From IMG/VR virus record IMGVR_UViG_3300031787_000060, positions 16,801 through 80,800 of that record: a DNA stretch of 64,000 bases, one strand, 5' to 3'. Under the pieces are notes generated by a model that was not told the origin of the DNA, did not search any database, and saw only the letters and a list, made by a program, of their open reading frames with translations. The stretch's first letter is position 1. Every line of letters begins with the position of its first letter. The DNA comes from a virus. Positions 1 to 9,000 of the stretch are shown piece by piece. A program made the translations under genes and the position numbers.

Positions 1-1
1 T

Positions 2-1531
2 GTAACAAGAACTTACACAGGTGCAAAATCACCATTCCAAATCTTCAAAACAAAATACGACTATCCTGGTGAAGTTATTTACAACCCACCATTTGGAACA
101 ACTTCTAACGGTTCTAACACTACTGCTAGTTCAGGTGATAACATAAGAAGAACTTATTTAGGTATTTCTTCAGCGGTAGCGTTCTCATCAGACGCACCAG
201 GTTATGACCCTGATTTCTTCCAATACAAAGGGATGCCAAATCCAAATTCGGCAACTTGTACACCACCTTCTCACGTATTTTGGCCAAATGTTACAAAAGG
301 TTTCCACATGGATTCAGGAGCGACTTCTATTGTTATAGCAAATGTTTACCAAAACAGTGGTCAAACAGCATTTGAAGTTGGAGCTGGTTCATTTAGTTCA
401 GAACCTACGTCACAAACAAGTCCATATTACTTCTTATATTCTCGTAAGTTTACATTCCTTGTTCAAGCAGGATTTGACGGATGGGATATATACAGAGAAT
501 ATAGAACAAACGCTGACAGATTCCGTTTAGGAAACACAGGATATAAACAAGGAGCTCTATCTTGTGCACCGTACACAGATGCTACAGGATGGGGAGCATT
601 TAAACAAATCACAGTTGGTGATAACACAGTTGATTACGCAAATACTGACTATTACGCATACTTGTTAGGTGTACAATCATTTGCAAATCCTGAAGTAACA
701 AACATCAATGTTCTTGTAACACCTGGTGTTGACTATGTTAACAATAGTGATTTAGTTTCTGCAACAATCGATATTGTTGAAAACGACAGAGCGGATTCAA
801 TCTACATCTGTACAACTCCTGACTTTAACTTATTACAACCATCAACTTCAATGGATAATTTAATTTACCCACAAGAAGCGGTTGATAATTTAGAAAATAC
901 AGGAATTGACTCTAATTACACAGCAACTTACTATCCATGGGTTCTTACTCGTGACACGGTAAACAATACTCAAATCTATATTCCATCAACTGCTGAAGTT
1001 ACAAGAAACTTAGCGTTAACTGACAATATAGCGTTCCCATGGTTCGCAACTGCGGGTTACACAAGAGGTATTGTAAATGCTATCAGAGCAAGAAAGAGAT
1101 TAACTCAAGAAGATAGAGATACTCTTTATAAGGGAAGAATTAACCCAATTGCAACTTTCAACGACGTTGGAACTGTAATTTGGGGTAACAAAACTCTTCA
1201 AATTAGAGAGTCAGCTCTTGACAGAATTAACGTAAGAAGATTGTTATTACAAGCTCGTAAGTTGATTTCAGCGGTAGCGGTAAGATTGTTGTTTGAACAA
1301 AACGACAACTTAGTAAGACAACAGTTCTTAGATTCAGTTAATCCAATCTTAGATTCGATTAGAAGAGACAGAGGTTTATATGACTTCAGAGTTACTGTTC
1401 AAAACACACCTGAAGACTTAGATGCTAACCAATTAGTAGGTAAGATTTATATCAAACCAACTAAAGCTCTTGAATTCATAGACATTGAGTTCTTAATTAC
1501 TCCAACAGGAGCATCGTTTGAAAATATTTAA
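2..1531 (+). CDS. 18: Contractile tail sheath protein (T4 gp18-like), 5' truncated by window edge
   Basis: The reading frame is open from base 2, so the gene begins before the window; the first internal ATG (233) is not the true start. About 509 residues are visible. The C-terminal half carries the typical sheath signature: YYPWVLTRD, a stretch ending in AGYTRG, then NPIATFNDVGTVIWGNKTL, SALDRINVRRLLL and GKIYIKPTKALEFIDIEFLI, ending in a short ITPTG tail. In this family the C-terminal domain forms the conserved inner layer that contacts the tail tube and neighbouring sheath subunits, and its contraction drives the tube into the host. The gene is followed by a strong terminator. The family call is very secure; only the N-terminal domain is missing. 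Confidence 0.96.
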   Translation, partial: VTRTYTGAKSPFQIFKTKYDYPGEVIYNPPFGTTSNGSNTTASSGDNIRRTYLGISSAVAFSSDAPGYDPDFFQYKGMPNPNSATCTPPSHVFWPNVTKGFHMDSGATSIVIANVYQNSGQTAFEVGAGSFSSEPTSQTSPYYFLYSRKFTFLVQAGFDGWDIYREYRTNADRFRLGNTGYKQGALSCAPYTDATGWGAFKQITVGDNTVDYANTDYYAYLLGVQSFANPEVTNINVLVTPGVDYVNNSDLVSATIDIVENDRADSIYICTTPDFNLLQPSTSMDNLIYPQEAVDNLENTGIDSNYTATYYPWVLTRDTVNNTQIYIPSTAEVTRNLALTDNIAFPWFATAGYTRGIVNAIRARKRLTQEDRDTLYKGRINPIATFNDVGTVIWGNKTLQIRESALDRINVRRLLLQARKLISAVAVRLLFEQNDNLVRQQFLDSVNPILDSIRRDRGLYDFRVTVQNTPEDLDANQLVGKIYIKPTKALEFIDIEFLITPTGASFENI

Positions 1532-1550
1532 TCAACGATAAAATAATTGA

Positions 1551-1580
1551 AAACCCTCACGAAAGTGGGGGTTTTTATTT
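1551..1580 (+). terminator. Rho-independent terminator after tail sheath gene
   Basis: A 9-bp stem (AACCCTCAC / GTGGGGGTT, one G-T pair) with a GAAA loop is followed by a T-rich tract, 20 bases after the sheath stop codon. It probably ends the major structural transcript. Confidence 0.9.
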
Positions 1581-1587
1581 TACATAA

Positions 1588-1595
1588 TATTTATA
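1588..1595 (+). promoter_or_regulatory. TATTTATA box upstream of HAD-like gene
   Basis: TATTTATA lies right after the sheath terminator and ends only 3 bases before the ATG at 1599. The same box recurs before most first genes of transcription units here. It could be a late -10 element or part of the translation start region. The very short gap would imply a leaderless transcript if it is a -10 box. Confidence 0.45.
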
Positions 1596-1598
1596 GAT

Positions 1599-2414
1599 AT
1601 GAAAATATTTTTAGTAGAAGAATTTAATGAAGAAATCACACCCGATTTAAAATATTATGCATTTGATTGGGATGATAATATTCTTACAATGCCGACACAA
1701 ATAATACTTCGTACAGAAGATGGTGAAGAAGTTGGTATGTCAACTGAAGACTTTGCGGAATATCGTGTAAAGGTTGGGGTTGAACCTTTTGAATATAAAA
1801 AGAAAACTGTTGTAGGATTTGCTGACGACCCATTCAGAAATTTTGGAACCAAAGGGGATAAGAGGTTCATTATTGATGCAATGATGGCGAAAGAAGGCCC
1901 AGCATGGGATGACTTTGTTGAGGCGATTAATGGGGGTTCAATTTTTTCAATAGTTACAGCAAGAGGACATTCACCATTGGCTTTACGTAGGGCAATTGAA
2001 AATATGATTGAAACTAATTTTAGAGGAATATCTAAAAAAGAATTGGTTAAAAATTTAAGAAAGTTTAGAAAGTTTGCCGGTGAAGAAGATATGACAGACA
2101 AAGAACTTATAAATGCTTATATGGATATGAATAAGTATTATCCTGTAACATTTGGAGCCGGTTCTGCTCAAAGTCCTGAAAAAGGAAAGGTTGAAGCTTT
2201 AAGAGAATTTCAACAATATGTAAAATATTTAGCAAATCTATTAAAGAAACCTGTAATGTTTAAAGATGATATTAGTAATAGATTCATACCTAAAATAGGT
2301 TTTTCAGATGATGATTTAAGAAATTTAGAAAAAGTTAAAGATGAATTATCAAAAGACCCGGAAAATATTATTCAAACAATATCAACACATGGAGGAGAAA
2401 AGAAATTATATTAA
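1599..2414 (+). CDS. HAD-superfamily hydrolase-like phage protein
   Basis: This 271-aa protein carries HAD (haloacid dehalogenase-fold) phosphatase-like motifs. Motif I is AFDWDDNIL with Asp23 and Asp25 (DxD, nucleophile and acid/base). Motif II is the Thr of SIVTARG near residue 120. A lysine candidate for motif III lies in SPEKGKVEAL near 195, and an acidic motif IV is GFSDDD near 234-239. The fold usually hydrolyses phosphate esters, including nucleotide or polynucleotide ends, with Mg2+. The substrate cannot be told from sequence. It stands alone between terminator and tail-tube gene, so it may be expressed late with the tail genes. Position between sheath and tube is not the T4 order. 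The N-terminus (MKIFLVEEFNEE) is short and acidic before the fold starts. Confidence 0.7.
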   Translation: MKIFLVEEFNEEITPDLKYYAFDWDDNILTMPTQIILRTEDGEEVGMSTEDFAEYRVKVGVEPFEYKKKTVVGFADDPFRNFGTKGDKRFIIDAMMAKEGPAWDDFVEAINGGSIFSIVTARGHSPLALRRAIENMIETNFRGISKKELVKNLRKFRKFAGEEDMTDKELINAYMDMNKYYPVTFGAGSAQSPEKGKVEALREFQQYVKYLANLLKKPVMFKDDISNRFIPKIGFSDDDLRNLEKVKDELSKDPENIIQTISTHGGEKKLY

Positions 2415-2489
2415 TATTTATAAACTGGACTTATAGCAAGTTTGACTGAAAAAAAGTTCAAAGTAAATAGAAAAATATTTAATTGACAC

Positions 2490-2497
2490 TATTTATA
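2490..2497 (+). promoter_or_regulatory. TATTTATA box upstream of tail tube gene
   Basis: TATTTATA sits 33 bases before the ATG of the tail tube gene in a 116-base intergenic region. A TTGACA hexamer (2483-2488) directly precedes it. A second copy of the box lies at 2415-2422, right behind the previous stop codon. This leader is the longest among the boxes found, fitting a highly expressed gene with its own promoter. Confidence 0.5.
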
Positions 2498-2530
2498 ATA
2501 AAATAAAAGAAAATTTAAAAACAAAATAAT

Positions 2531-3019
2531 ATGGCTGATTTGTTAACCAAAATGCCCTTTCCATATGAACCCAAAAAGAAAAACAGGTTCATTTTGAGAT
2601 TTCCTGATTCATTGGGAATAAACGAGTGGTTTGTTCAATCTGCTTCTCGACCTAAAATTACTATTAAATCAAATGATATTCCATTTTTGAATACCAAAAG
2701 ATATGTTGCGGGTATGTATGAGTGGAATACTATTCAGGTTAAACTTCTTGACCCAATCGGGCCATCAGCTGCTCAGGCTATGATGGAGTGGGTAAGATTA
2801 CACGCTGAAGAAGTAACAGGTCGTATGGGATATGCTGCGGGTTACAAAAAAGATGTGGAACTTGAAATGTTAGACCCAACAGGGGTTGTTATTGAAAAGT
2901 GGTCATTAATCCAATGTTTCTTAACTGACGTTGATTTTGGTTCAATTGCCTATACTGATGATGGTTTGGCAGATATTACTTTGACTCTTCGTCCTGACTA
3001 TTGTGTTTTACTTTACTAA
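2531..3019 (+). CDS. 19: Tail tube protein (T4 gp19-like)
   Basis: At 162 aa it is almost exactly the length of T4 gp19 (163 aa). Key features are the N-terminal MPFPYEPKKKNRFILRFP, the central YEWNTIQVKLLDPIGPSAAQ, the WVRLHAEEVTGRMGYAAGYK segment and the C-terminal ADITLTLRPDYCVL. Tail tube proteins stack as hexameric rings that form the inner conduit for DNA and are surrounded by the sheath. It is flanked by a long upstream intergenic region with two TATTTATA boxes and by a downstream terminator, so it forms its own unit, which is sensible for a protein needed in more than a hundred copies. Confidence 0.95.
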   Translation: MADLLTKMPFPYEPKKKNRFILRFPDSLGINEWFVQSASRPKITIKSNDIPFLNTKRYVAGMYEWNTIQVKLLDPIGPSAAQAMMEWVRLHAEEVTGRMGYAAGYKKDVELEMLDPTGVVIEKWSLIQCFLTDVDFGSIAYTDDGLADITLTLRPDYCVLLY

Positions 3020-3040
3020 TACAATTACAAATATTATATT

Positions 3041-3070
3041 AAGACCCACAGTAATGTGGGTTTTTTATTT
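3041..3070 (+). terminator. Rho-independent terminator after tail tube gene
   Basis: A 7-bp stem ACCCACA / TGTGGGT with a GTAA loop is followed by TTTTTTATTT, beginning 25 bases after the tail tube stop codon. Confidence 0.9.
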
Positions 3071-3090
3071 ACATAAAGATAATTTTAAAC

Positions 3091-3099
3091 TATTTTATA
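3091..3099 (+). promoter_or_regulatory. Variant TATTTTATA box upstream of gp26-like gene
   Basis: TATTTTATA, one T longer than the usual box, lies 10 bases before the ATG at 3110 and after the tail tube terminator. It is in the position expected for the start of a new unit. Confidence 0.35.
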
Positions 3100-3109
3100 A
3101 ACAAAAACT

Positions 3110-3862
3110 ATGGAAGACAATAGTGTAAATCAAATGAATTTCAATTTACCTCACGACGTAATCCAATTACCAAGTCAGGGAAAATTTTATAAAAATAAAA
3201 AGAAATCAGTTAAGGTTGGTTTTTTAACCGCTTCTGATGAAAATATATTATCAAGTGCGTCAAATATGGGTGGTGACCAGATTATTTATAATTTGGTTAG
3301 AAATAAAGTTTATGAACCTGATTTGAAAATTGAAGATATGTTAGACGGTGATATACAGGCAATTTTGTTGTTTTTAAGAAACACATCATTTACACCTGAA
3401 TATAAACTATCATTGGTTGACCCTGAAACAGGTAAAGAATTTGAACACACTGAAATTTTAGATGAGGTTGATTTTATTAAAACAAATGTTGAACCTGATG
3501 AAAATGGGTTTTTTGAAACGACATTACCTAAGTCAAATACTGTAGTTAAATTAAAAATACTTACTTTTGGGGATATTAAAGAATTAAATGAAAGAGAAGA
3601 GTCATATCCTAAAAATATGGTAGTACCGAAAGTAACATGGAGGTTATCAAAACAAATAGTTTCAATAAACGGAAGTACAGATAAAGGTGAAATTGTTAAG
3701 TTTATTGAAAAAATGCCAATCATGGATTCTAAATACATTACAAAATTTTTGTCGGATAATTCACCAGGTTTAGATTTAATAAGAGAAGTAACAGCCCCAT
3801 CCGGAAAAAAGGTACTCACACGTATTGCCTTTGGGGCGGAGTTTTTTCGTCCTTTCTTCTGA
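3110..3862 (+). CDS. 26: Baseplate/tail assembly chaperone (T4 gp26-like)
   Basis: The 250-aa protein opens with the diagnostic NLPHDVIQLPSQGKFY, followed by VGFLTASDENIL, matching the T4 gp26 baseplate family (T4 gp26 is 208 aa). In T4, gp26 is needed for hub assembly but is not retained in the mature baseplate, so it behaves as a chaperone. It is acidic in the middle and ends in AFGAEFFRPFF. Gene order here is tube, this gene, an overlapping +1-frame extension, then tape measure. This mirrors the lambda V-G-GT-H arrangement, where G and the frameshift product GT are tail assembly chaperones. The family call is good; the frameshift role is inference. Confidence 0.8.
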   Translation: MEDNSVNQMNFNLPHDVIQLPSQGKFYKNKKKSVKVGFLTASDENILSSASNMGGDQIIYNLVRNKVYEPDLKIEDMLDGDIQAILLFLRNTSFTPEYKLSLVDPETGKEFEHTEILDEVDFIKTNVEPDENGFFETTLPKSNTVVKLKILTFGDIKELNEREESYPKNMVVPKVTWRLSKQIVSINGSTDKGEIVKFIEKMPIMDSKYITKFLSDNSPGLDLIREVTAPSGKKVLTRIAFGAEFFRPFF

Positions 3863-4007
3863 GTATCTAAAATTTTTATTAGAAGAATATATTCTGTTGT
3901 CACGACAATTGCATATGTCGTATACCGATTTTTTAAAAATACCAACTTACCAGAGAAGATTTTTGGTTGATAGGATTATTGAATTAAATTCTAAAACAGA
4001 AAGTTGA
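3792..4007 (+). CDS. +1-frame extension of the gp26-like chaperone (probable frameshift product, GT-like)
   Basis: A frame open from 3792 to 4007 overlaps the end of the gp26-like gene by about 70 bases and is shifted by +1. It has no ATG; the only start-like codon is TTG at 3825. Downstream of the overlap it encodes about 50 residues: SEYLKFLLEEYILLSRQLHM, then SYTDFLKIPTYQRRFLVDRI. The helical segment plus the DFL-x-IP-x-x-x-RRF pattern resembles the C-terminal T extension of tail assembly chaperones. It lies directly before the tape measure gene. I favour synthesis as a fusion with the upstream protein by +1 frameshifting. Separate initiation at TTG, or a T4 gp51-like protein, is the alternative. 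Confidence 0.6.
   Translation, partial: QPHPEKRYSHVLPLGRSFFVLSSEYLKFLLEEYILLSRQLHMSYTDFLKIPTYQRRFLVDRIIELNSKTES
3840..3862 (+). promoter_or_regulatory. Candidate +1 programmed frameshift site
   Basis: In the gp26 frame this reads GAG TTT TTT CGT CCT TTC TTC TGA. Two +1 slips keep good codon-anticodon pairing: the second TTT slipping to TTC, or CCT slipping to CTT, shortly before the UGA stop. Either places the ribosome in the frame that stays open to 4007. Confidence 0.4.
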
Positions 4008-4008
4008 T

Positions 4009-4020
4009 TATTTATAAATA
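4009..4020 (+). promoter_or_regulatory. TATTTATAAATA box upstream of tape measure gene
   Basis: TATTTATA (4009-4016) overlaps TATAAATA (4013-4020), the latter being identical to the classical T4 late -10 element. It ends 6 bases before the ATG at 4027. Confidence 0.5.
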
Positions 4021-4026
4021 AAAAAC

Positions 4027-6042
4027 ATGCAAAACACTCCTCTGGATGCAAATGTCCCAAATCCTGAAAATATAACACTTGGTTATAAAGATTTGATATT
4101 ATATCAAACTGATGTTTTAAAAAATTCAGAATTAATTAAAAAATCTATTGAAGGGGGAGCAAATGCTTTAATTAATATGGATAAAAGTACCTCTTCATTA
4201 ATAAGAGGTATGGGTGTTACAAGTAGTTATGCTGAAATTTTAAAAAATCAATTAGGTAGAGCAAACACTGAAATCAGTTTAATGGGTGGTAATCAAGAGG
4301 CAATTAACACCCTTCAGAAAGAATTTAATGAAGTTACTAATAGAAATATTGTTTTAACAACTGAAAATATTACACAATTATATGCTGCTCAACAAGTAAC
4401 AGGTGTTGCTGCAAAAACATTAGAAAGTTCATTTAGAAATGCGGGTATGGAAACTACCCATATTAGTGATGAAATGACTAAAGTAGTATCAACCGCACAA
4501 AATATGGGTGTAAATGCCCAAGTAGTTTCAGCAATGGTAGTTACTAATTTAGACAAAATGAACAGGTACGGGTTTGGTACAGGTGTTGAAGGTATGGCAA
4601 AAATGGCGGCAAAAGCGGCGGCTATGAGAGTTGATATGGCTCAAACTCTTAATGTTGCTGACAAACTTTTTTCACCTGAGTCGGCAATAGACGTTGCTTC
4701 GACTTTACAAAGGTTAGGGGCGACATCAAGTGCGTTATTAGACCCATTAAAATTAATGGATTTAGCTCAAAATAATGTACCTGAGTTACAAAATCAATTA
4801 TCTGAACTATCTAAAACTTTTACAAAATTTGATGAAAAAACTGGTACGTTCCAAATCATGCCTGAAGCTAGAAGACAGTTAAAAGAAGTTGCTGACTCTT
4901 TAGGTATTGACAGAGCGGAGTTTGAAAAAATGGCAATTGAATCCGCTAAGATTGAAAAGAAAATGGGCGAGATTGATTTTAAAGGTCTTGAAAATGTTCC
5001 TGAAGACCAAAAAATGATGTTGGCAAATATTGCGGAATTTAATAAAAATAGTGGTAAATATGAAGTAACTTATAAAGATGCAAATGGTGCCGTTACAACA
5101 CAAGCTTTAAATAATTTACAAAAAGGTGATATTGACCTAATAGCTCAACAACAGGAGTTTCAAAAAAAAGATAGTGGTTCACAGATGGTTGATTTGGCTA
5201 AAGACCAACTTGGAGCTGCAAATACGTTAGTTGCTCAACAAAACGCTTTAACGTCTTTATTATCGACTCAATATGCAATTTCTAAAGAAGGTAATGAATT
5301 TTTAAGAAATGCTGTAAATGGGCAAACAGAAATTTTAAAAAGCGGATTTGAAACTTTTAGCCTAACAACCCAAAAAGGAAAAGACAACTCACAACAGTTG
5401 ATTGGGGATATACAAGGTCGTGTAAATAAAGTTGTATCAGGTGACATATCTATAACTGAAATTACATCATTATTAGCTGATTTTTCACAAGGATTTGAAA
5501 CTTTAAAACCAATAATGGATGATGCCGTTAAAATCGCAACCGAAAACACTACTAAAGTTGTAATTTCAGAAGCATTGAAAGCTTCAAGTTCATTTGAAGA
5601 AGGTGCTAAAAAATTTGGTATAAATGTAGGTGATTTTGGTAATGCGGTCACTAAACTTACAATACTTGGAAGTGCGGTTACTAATTGGGCTAAAGAAAAA
5701 CTTGGAATAACTGAAGAGAAAAAAGATATTGCGATTACTGCTGACGGAATGCATTATAGTTTAGATAAAGGGGATATGTTGATGGCGGTTAATCAAAAAG
5801 CCTTAGCATCTTCAATAGGTGGTAATGTAGGTCCGTTATTACCTTCAAATGAAGGACAAGCGGTAAATAATACAACATCAGGTAAAAAAGAATTGGTTTT
5901 AACATTAAATGTAAATGCTAATTCTAATGACCCTCAAATTAAAAATGCTATACTATCAGCGTTTAATAATGACGACACTTTAAGAACATTAAGAGAAAAA
6001 ATTGGAGTAGTTGGTTCTGATTATGGTCTAACTGCAACGTAA
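4027..6042 (+). CDS. Tail tape measure protein
   Basis: The 671-aa protein is rich in Ala, Lys, Asn and Glu, with long predicted helices such as MAKMAAKAAAMRVDMAQTLN and SLGIDRAEFEKMAIESAKI, and a hydrophobic Gly/Ala-containing stretch in the C-terminal third. These are general tape-measure properties. Position directly after the gp26-like chaperone and its extension supports the call, because tape measure follows the G/GT chaperones in most long-tailed phages. T4 gp29, the corresponding protein, is 590 aa; at roughly 0.15 nm per residue this protein suggests a tail of about 100 nm. The C-terminus (GKKELVLTLNVNANSNDPQI) looks globular and may anchor in the hub. No lytic domain was seen. Confidence 0.8.
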   Translation: MQNTPLDANVPNPENITLGYKDLILYQTDVLKNSELIKKSIEGGANALINMDKSTSSLIRGMGVTSSYAEILKNQLGRANTEISLMGGNQEAINTLQKEFNEVTNRNIVLTTENITQLYAAQQVTGVAAKTLESSFRNAGMETTHISDEMTKVVSTAQNMGVNAQVVSAMVVTNLDKMNRYGFGTGVEGMAKMAAKAAAMRVDMAQTLNVADKLFSPESAIDVASTLQRLGATSSALLDPLKLMDLAQNNVPELQNQLSELSKTFTKFDEKTGTFQIMPEARRQLKEVADSLGIDRAEFEKMAIESAKIEKKMGEIDFKGLENVPEDQKMMLANIAEFNKNSGKYEVTYKDANGAVTTQALNNLQKGDIDLIAQQQEFQKKDSGSQMVDLAKDQLGAANTLVAQQNALTSLLSTQYAISKEGNEFLRNAVNGQTEILKSGFETFSLTTQKGKDNSQQLIGDIQGRVNKVVSGDISITEITSLLADFSQGFETLKPIMDDAVKIATENTTKVVISEALKASSSFEEGAKKFGINVGDFGNAVTKLTILGSAVTNWAKEKLGITEEKKDIAITADGMHYSLDKGDMLMAVNQKALASSIGGNVGPLLPSNEGQAVNNTTSGKKELVLTLNVNANSNDPQIKNAILSAFNNDDTLRTLREKIGVVGSDYGLTAT

Positions 6043-6059
6043 TAAAATTATTTCTATTC

Positions 6060-6067
6060 TATTTATA
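6060..6067 (+). promoter_or_regulatory. TATTTATA box upstream of 1592-aa baseplate gene
   Basis: TATTTATA ends 13 bases before the ATG at 6081, in the 38-base gap after the tape measure gene. Confidence 0.45.
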
Positions 6068-6080
6068 GAAAAAAGTATAG

Positions 6081-9000
6081 ATGGCTGTAGAATTCTTATC
6101 ATTCAACAATTCGGAACAATTTAGAAAAGCATTAGTTGCAAGGAATTTAGCACCGTATAGTATTCAGGGTAATTTTACTTCACCCCAAGGGTTACAAAAC
6201 TATCCAATTAAATTACAAGACAATTCACCGGCAGATTCTGAAAGTGTAAGTTCAAACTTATATGTTGAACCTGCGTATAGTACAAGAATGAATTTGTATA
6301 GTCCCGCAGGTCAATTTTTTGATGGGGCATTAGTTGTTGATAATACGGTTCTTCCTGGTGGAGGAAGTACTGAAAATAACCCTTTAGGTACATCACAACC
6401 ATATGACTTACAAACATCAAGAATGGATTTATTCAATGAGGCATTTATTGATGATGCTGAAGTTGTTAATAGGTATTTACCACCTGATGGTTATGAGGAT
6501 TTATTCGTTACATCTGATTTAATTTTAGGTAAGTTACCTGCTGGTTCACAAATATATGGTGATGGTAAAGTTGCTCCAATCATATTTGTTCAGGGAGATT
6601 ATACTAATTACGAAATATTATTTGGTGACGCCGCATTAGCTAACGACTCATTTTTACAACAATTGGCGGCTCAAAGTTTGAGAGAAGCTACACAAGCCCG
6701 TATTGCTAGAGAAATTGAAAGAAATACTATTGGAGCAATTAATCTTGATACTTTAACTAATCCATTTAATGCGACGTTGTTAGCCACAGGTCAAGAACCT
6801 TTTGTTTATAGAGATTATACTATTACAAAACCTGACGGTCTATTAGATTACGCTGCGTTTTTCATACAAAAGTTAAGTGGTACTTATTTACCCGCTTCAC
6901 CTATTGAGGGAAGTTATTTTTCTGATACTGAAATATTAAGATTACGACCACTACAAGCTATTGGTAATTTGGGTGGTGGAAATATTACAAACAGACCAAA
7001 CCCGTCAATTAAATTTTTACAAAATACAGGTGCTGGTACAAAATCGGTTTTATTTAACGCACTTAACTACAATAGGTTTAAACCTAACTACGCTATAACA
7101 TCTACACAGGTTGGTAATTTTATTAATAATTTATTTGATAATTTTACTTCAATAGGTAACCTTTATGTTGGTAGACAAGAAACGGACATTACAAATGTTG
7201 TATCACCACCAAACGCTTCGCCTATAGACGCTTTTGGAATACCAACACAAGCTCCTGTATATGGGCCTGATAAGGTTGGTATATTATATGAAGGTGACCA
7301 AAATTTTCAGTTTGGATTAGCTGGATTAAATTACGAACAAAAACCTTCTTTTGATGGAGGATTTGTTTGGATTACAGAATTTACAAAACCTGAAGCTGGA
7401 AGAAATGTTGGACAAGGTGGACAGTTGTTAAGTAATAATCCAAATTTTACACCGTTAGCGTCTTCTTACAATCAAGTTTTATCTACTAACTATACATTTA
7501 GACCTGGTTCTATTTTAGATGTTACACAACGATTAATTAACTCAACACCTGCTCAAGGTGCTGATAGATTGGGACATGTTGGAAACGCAATTAATCAAGT
7601 GTCTAAAGTATTTTCAGATGGTTATAAAATATTAACCAAAGGTTCAAAAGTTAAAAAATATGTTAATAACTCAGGTACTGAGGTAGGACAAGAATATTGT
7701 AGAATCTTTACAAAAGATAAACCTTATTACACTTATGCTAATTTACAAAAAACAGTTGCTAATGACTCAGGTTTAGAAACTAATGGTAACATTAGAAGGT
7801 TTACTTATTCTGTTTTAGATAGTACCTACAATCTTAATATTACACCTTTTAAAAATGGTGGGACAAATGTCATTAACGGACAGGTAAAAAAATACATGTT
7901 GTCTTTAGAAAACTTAGCTTGGAAAGACACACCTGAATATAATCAACTTCCATCGGCAGAAAAAGGGCCTAATGGTGGTAGAATTATGTGGTTCCCTCCA
8001 TACGATTTAACTTTTGATGATAGTTCTACACCATCATTTAATGAAACTGATTTTATCGGTAGACCTGAACCAATATATACTTATAAAAATACTAAAAGGT
8101 CGGGTAGTATAAATTTTAAAATTATTGTTGACCATCCGTCCGTGTTAAATTTAATTGTTAATAAAGAATTACAAAATCAATCTAACTCAACTATAACATC
8201 GGTAGTTGATTCATTTTTTGCAGGATGTCAAAGGTATGATATATATGAATTAGCTCAGAAATTTAGTTCATTAAGTTTAGGTACTATTGACGAAGTTTAT
8301 CAACAGGTATTGGAAAGTTTAGATACGTCAGAAAGTGATAAAGTAGACGCTCTAACACAAATACCACAAGAGGATAATTCAGGGCCAAAAGAATTACCTA
8401 ATTTAAGTTCATATGTTGGTAACGGAATATATTTTAATGCTGATACTACAGAAAATAGTAACTATGACCAATCATATGAAAACATATATAACCAACTTGT
8501 CACAAATATAAACTCTGAATCTTTTGATGGTATTGATGCTTCTAAAAGTTTTTTAGAAAATACAATAACTCCAAATTACAATAATTTTATTGAATTAGCT
8601 CAAGAAATTGCGGATGCTTTAGTTAATAACAATGAGGTTAAAATAGATTTAAAGGCTACTAATTTTGGTGTTGGTGGTATTTCGGGGCCTGAATCACAAA
8701 ATTTAGGTGAAGATAGAAAACAAAGTATTATTGAATATTTTAATCAACTTGTATATCAAGGTACAAATATTTCAGAGTATGTTGACTCCAGAAGATTAAA
8801 AATTGATGTTAACTCTGGAACTATTGATAATTACAAACCTAAAGATAGTAGTCAAACTTATAATTGTAATGGTAATAATATTGCCGATGAATATAATGTA
8901 ATCCGTGTTGCTTGTAGTACTTTGGTTATCAGTAAAATTACTGTACAACCGTATACACCATTTGGTACAAAAGTTGCTAAATCGGTGAGTGAAGGTTATA

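Noticed and set aside
1588-1595. TATTTATA read as TATAAATA late promoter on the minus strand
   Set aside because: The sequence is the exact reverse complement of the T4 late element, but no minus-strand genes exist in the window and the boxes are placed relative to + strand starts.
2423-2460. Hairpin-like inverted repeat in the gap before the tail tube gene
   Set aside because: The stem is short with a bulge and lacks a T tract, so it is not convincing as a terminator.
3310-3945. Antisense open frame of 211 codons over the gp26-like gene
   Set aside because: It lies opposite a recognised gene, has no supporting motif, and the whole window is transcribed from the + strand.
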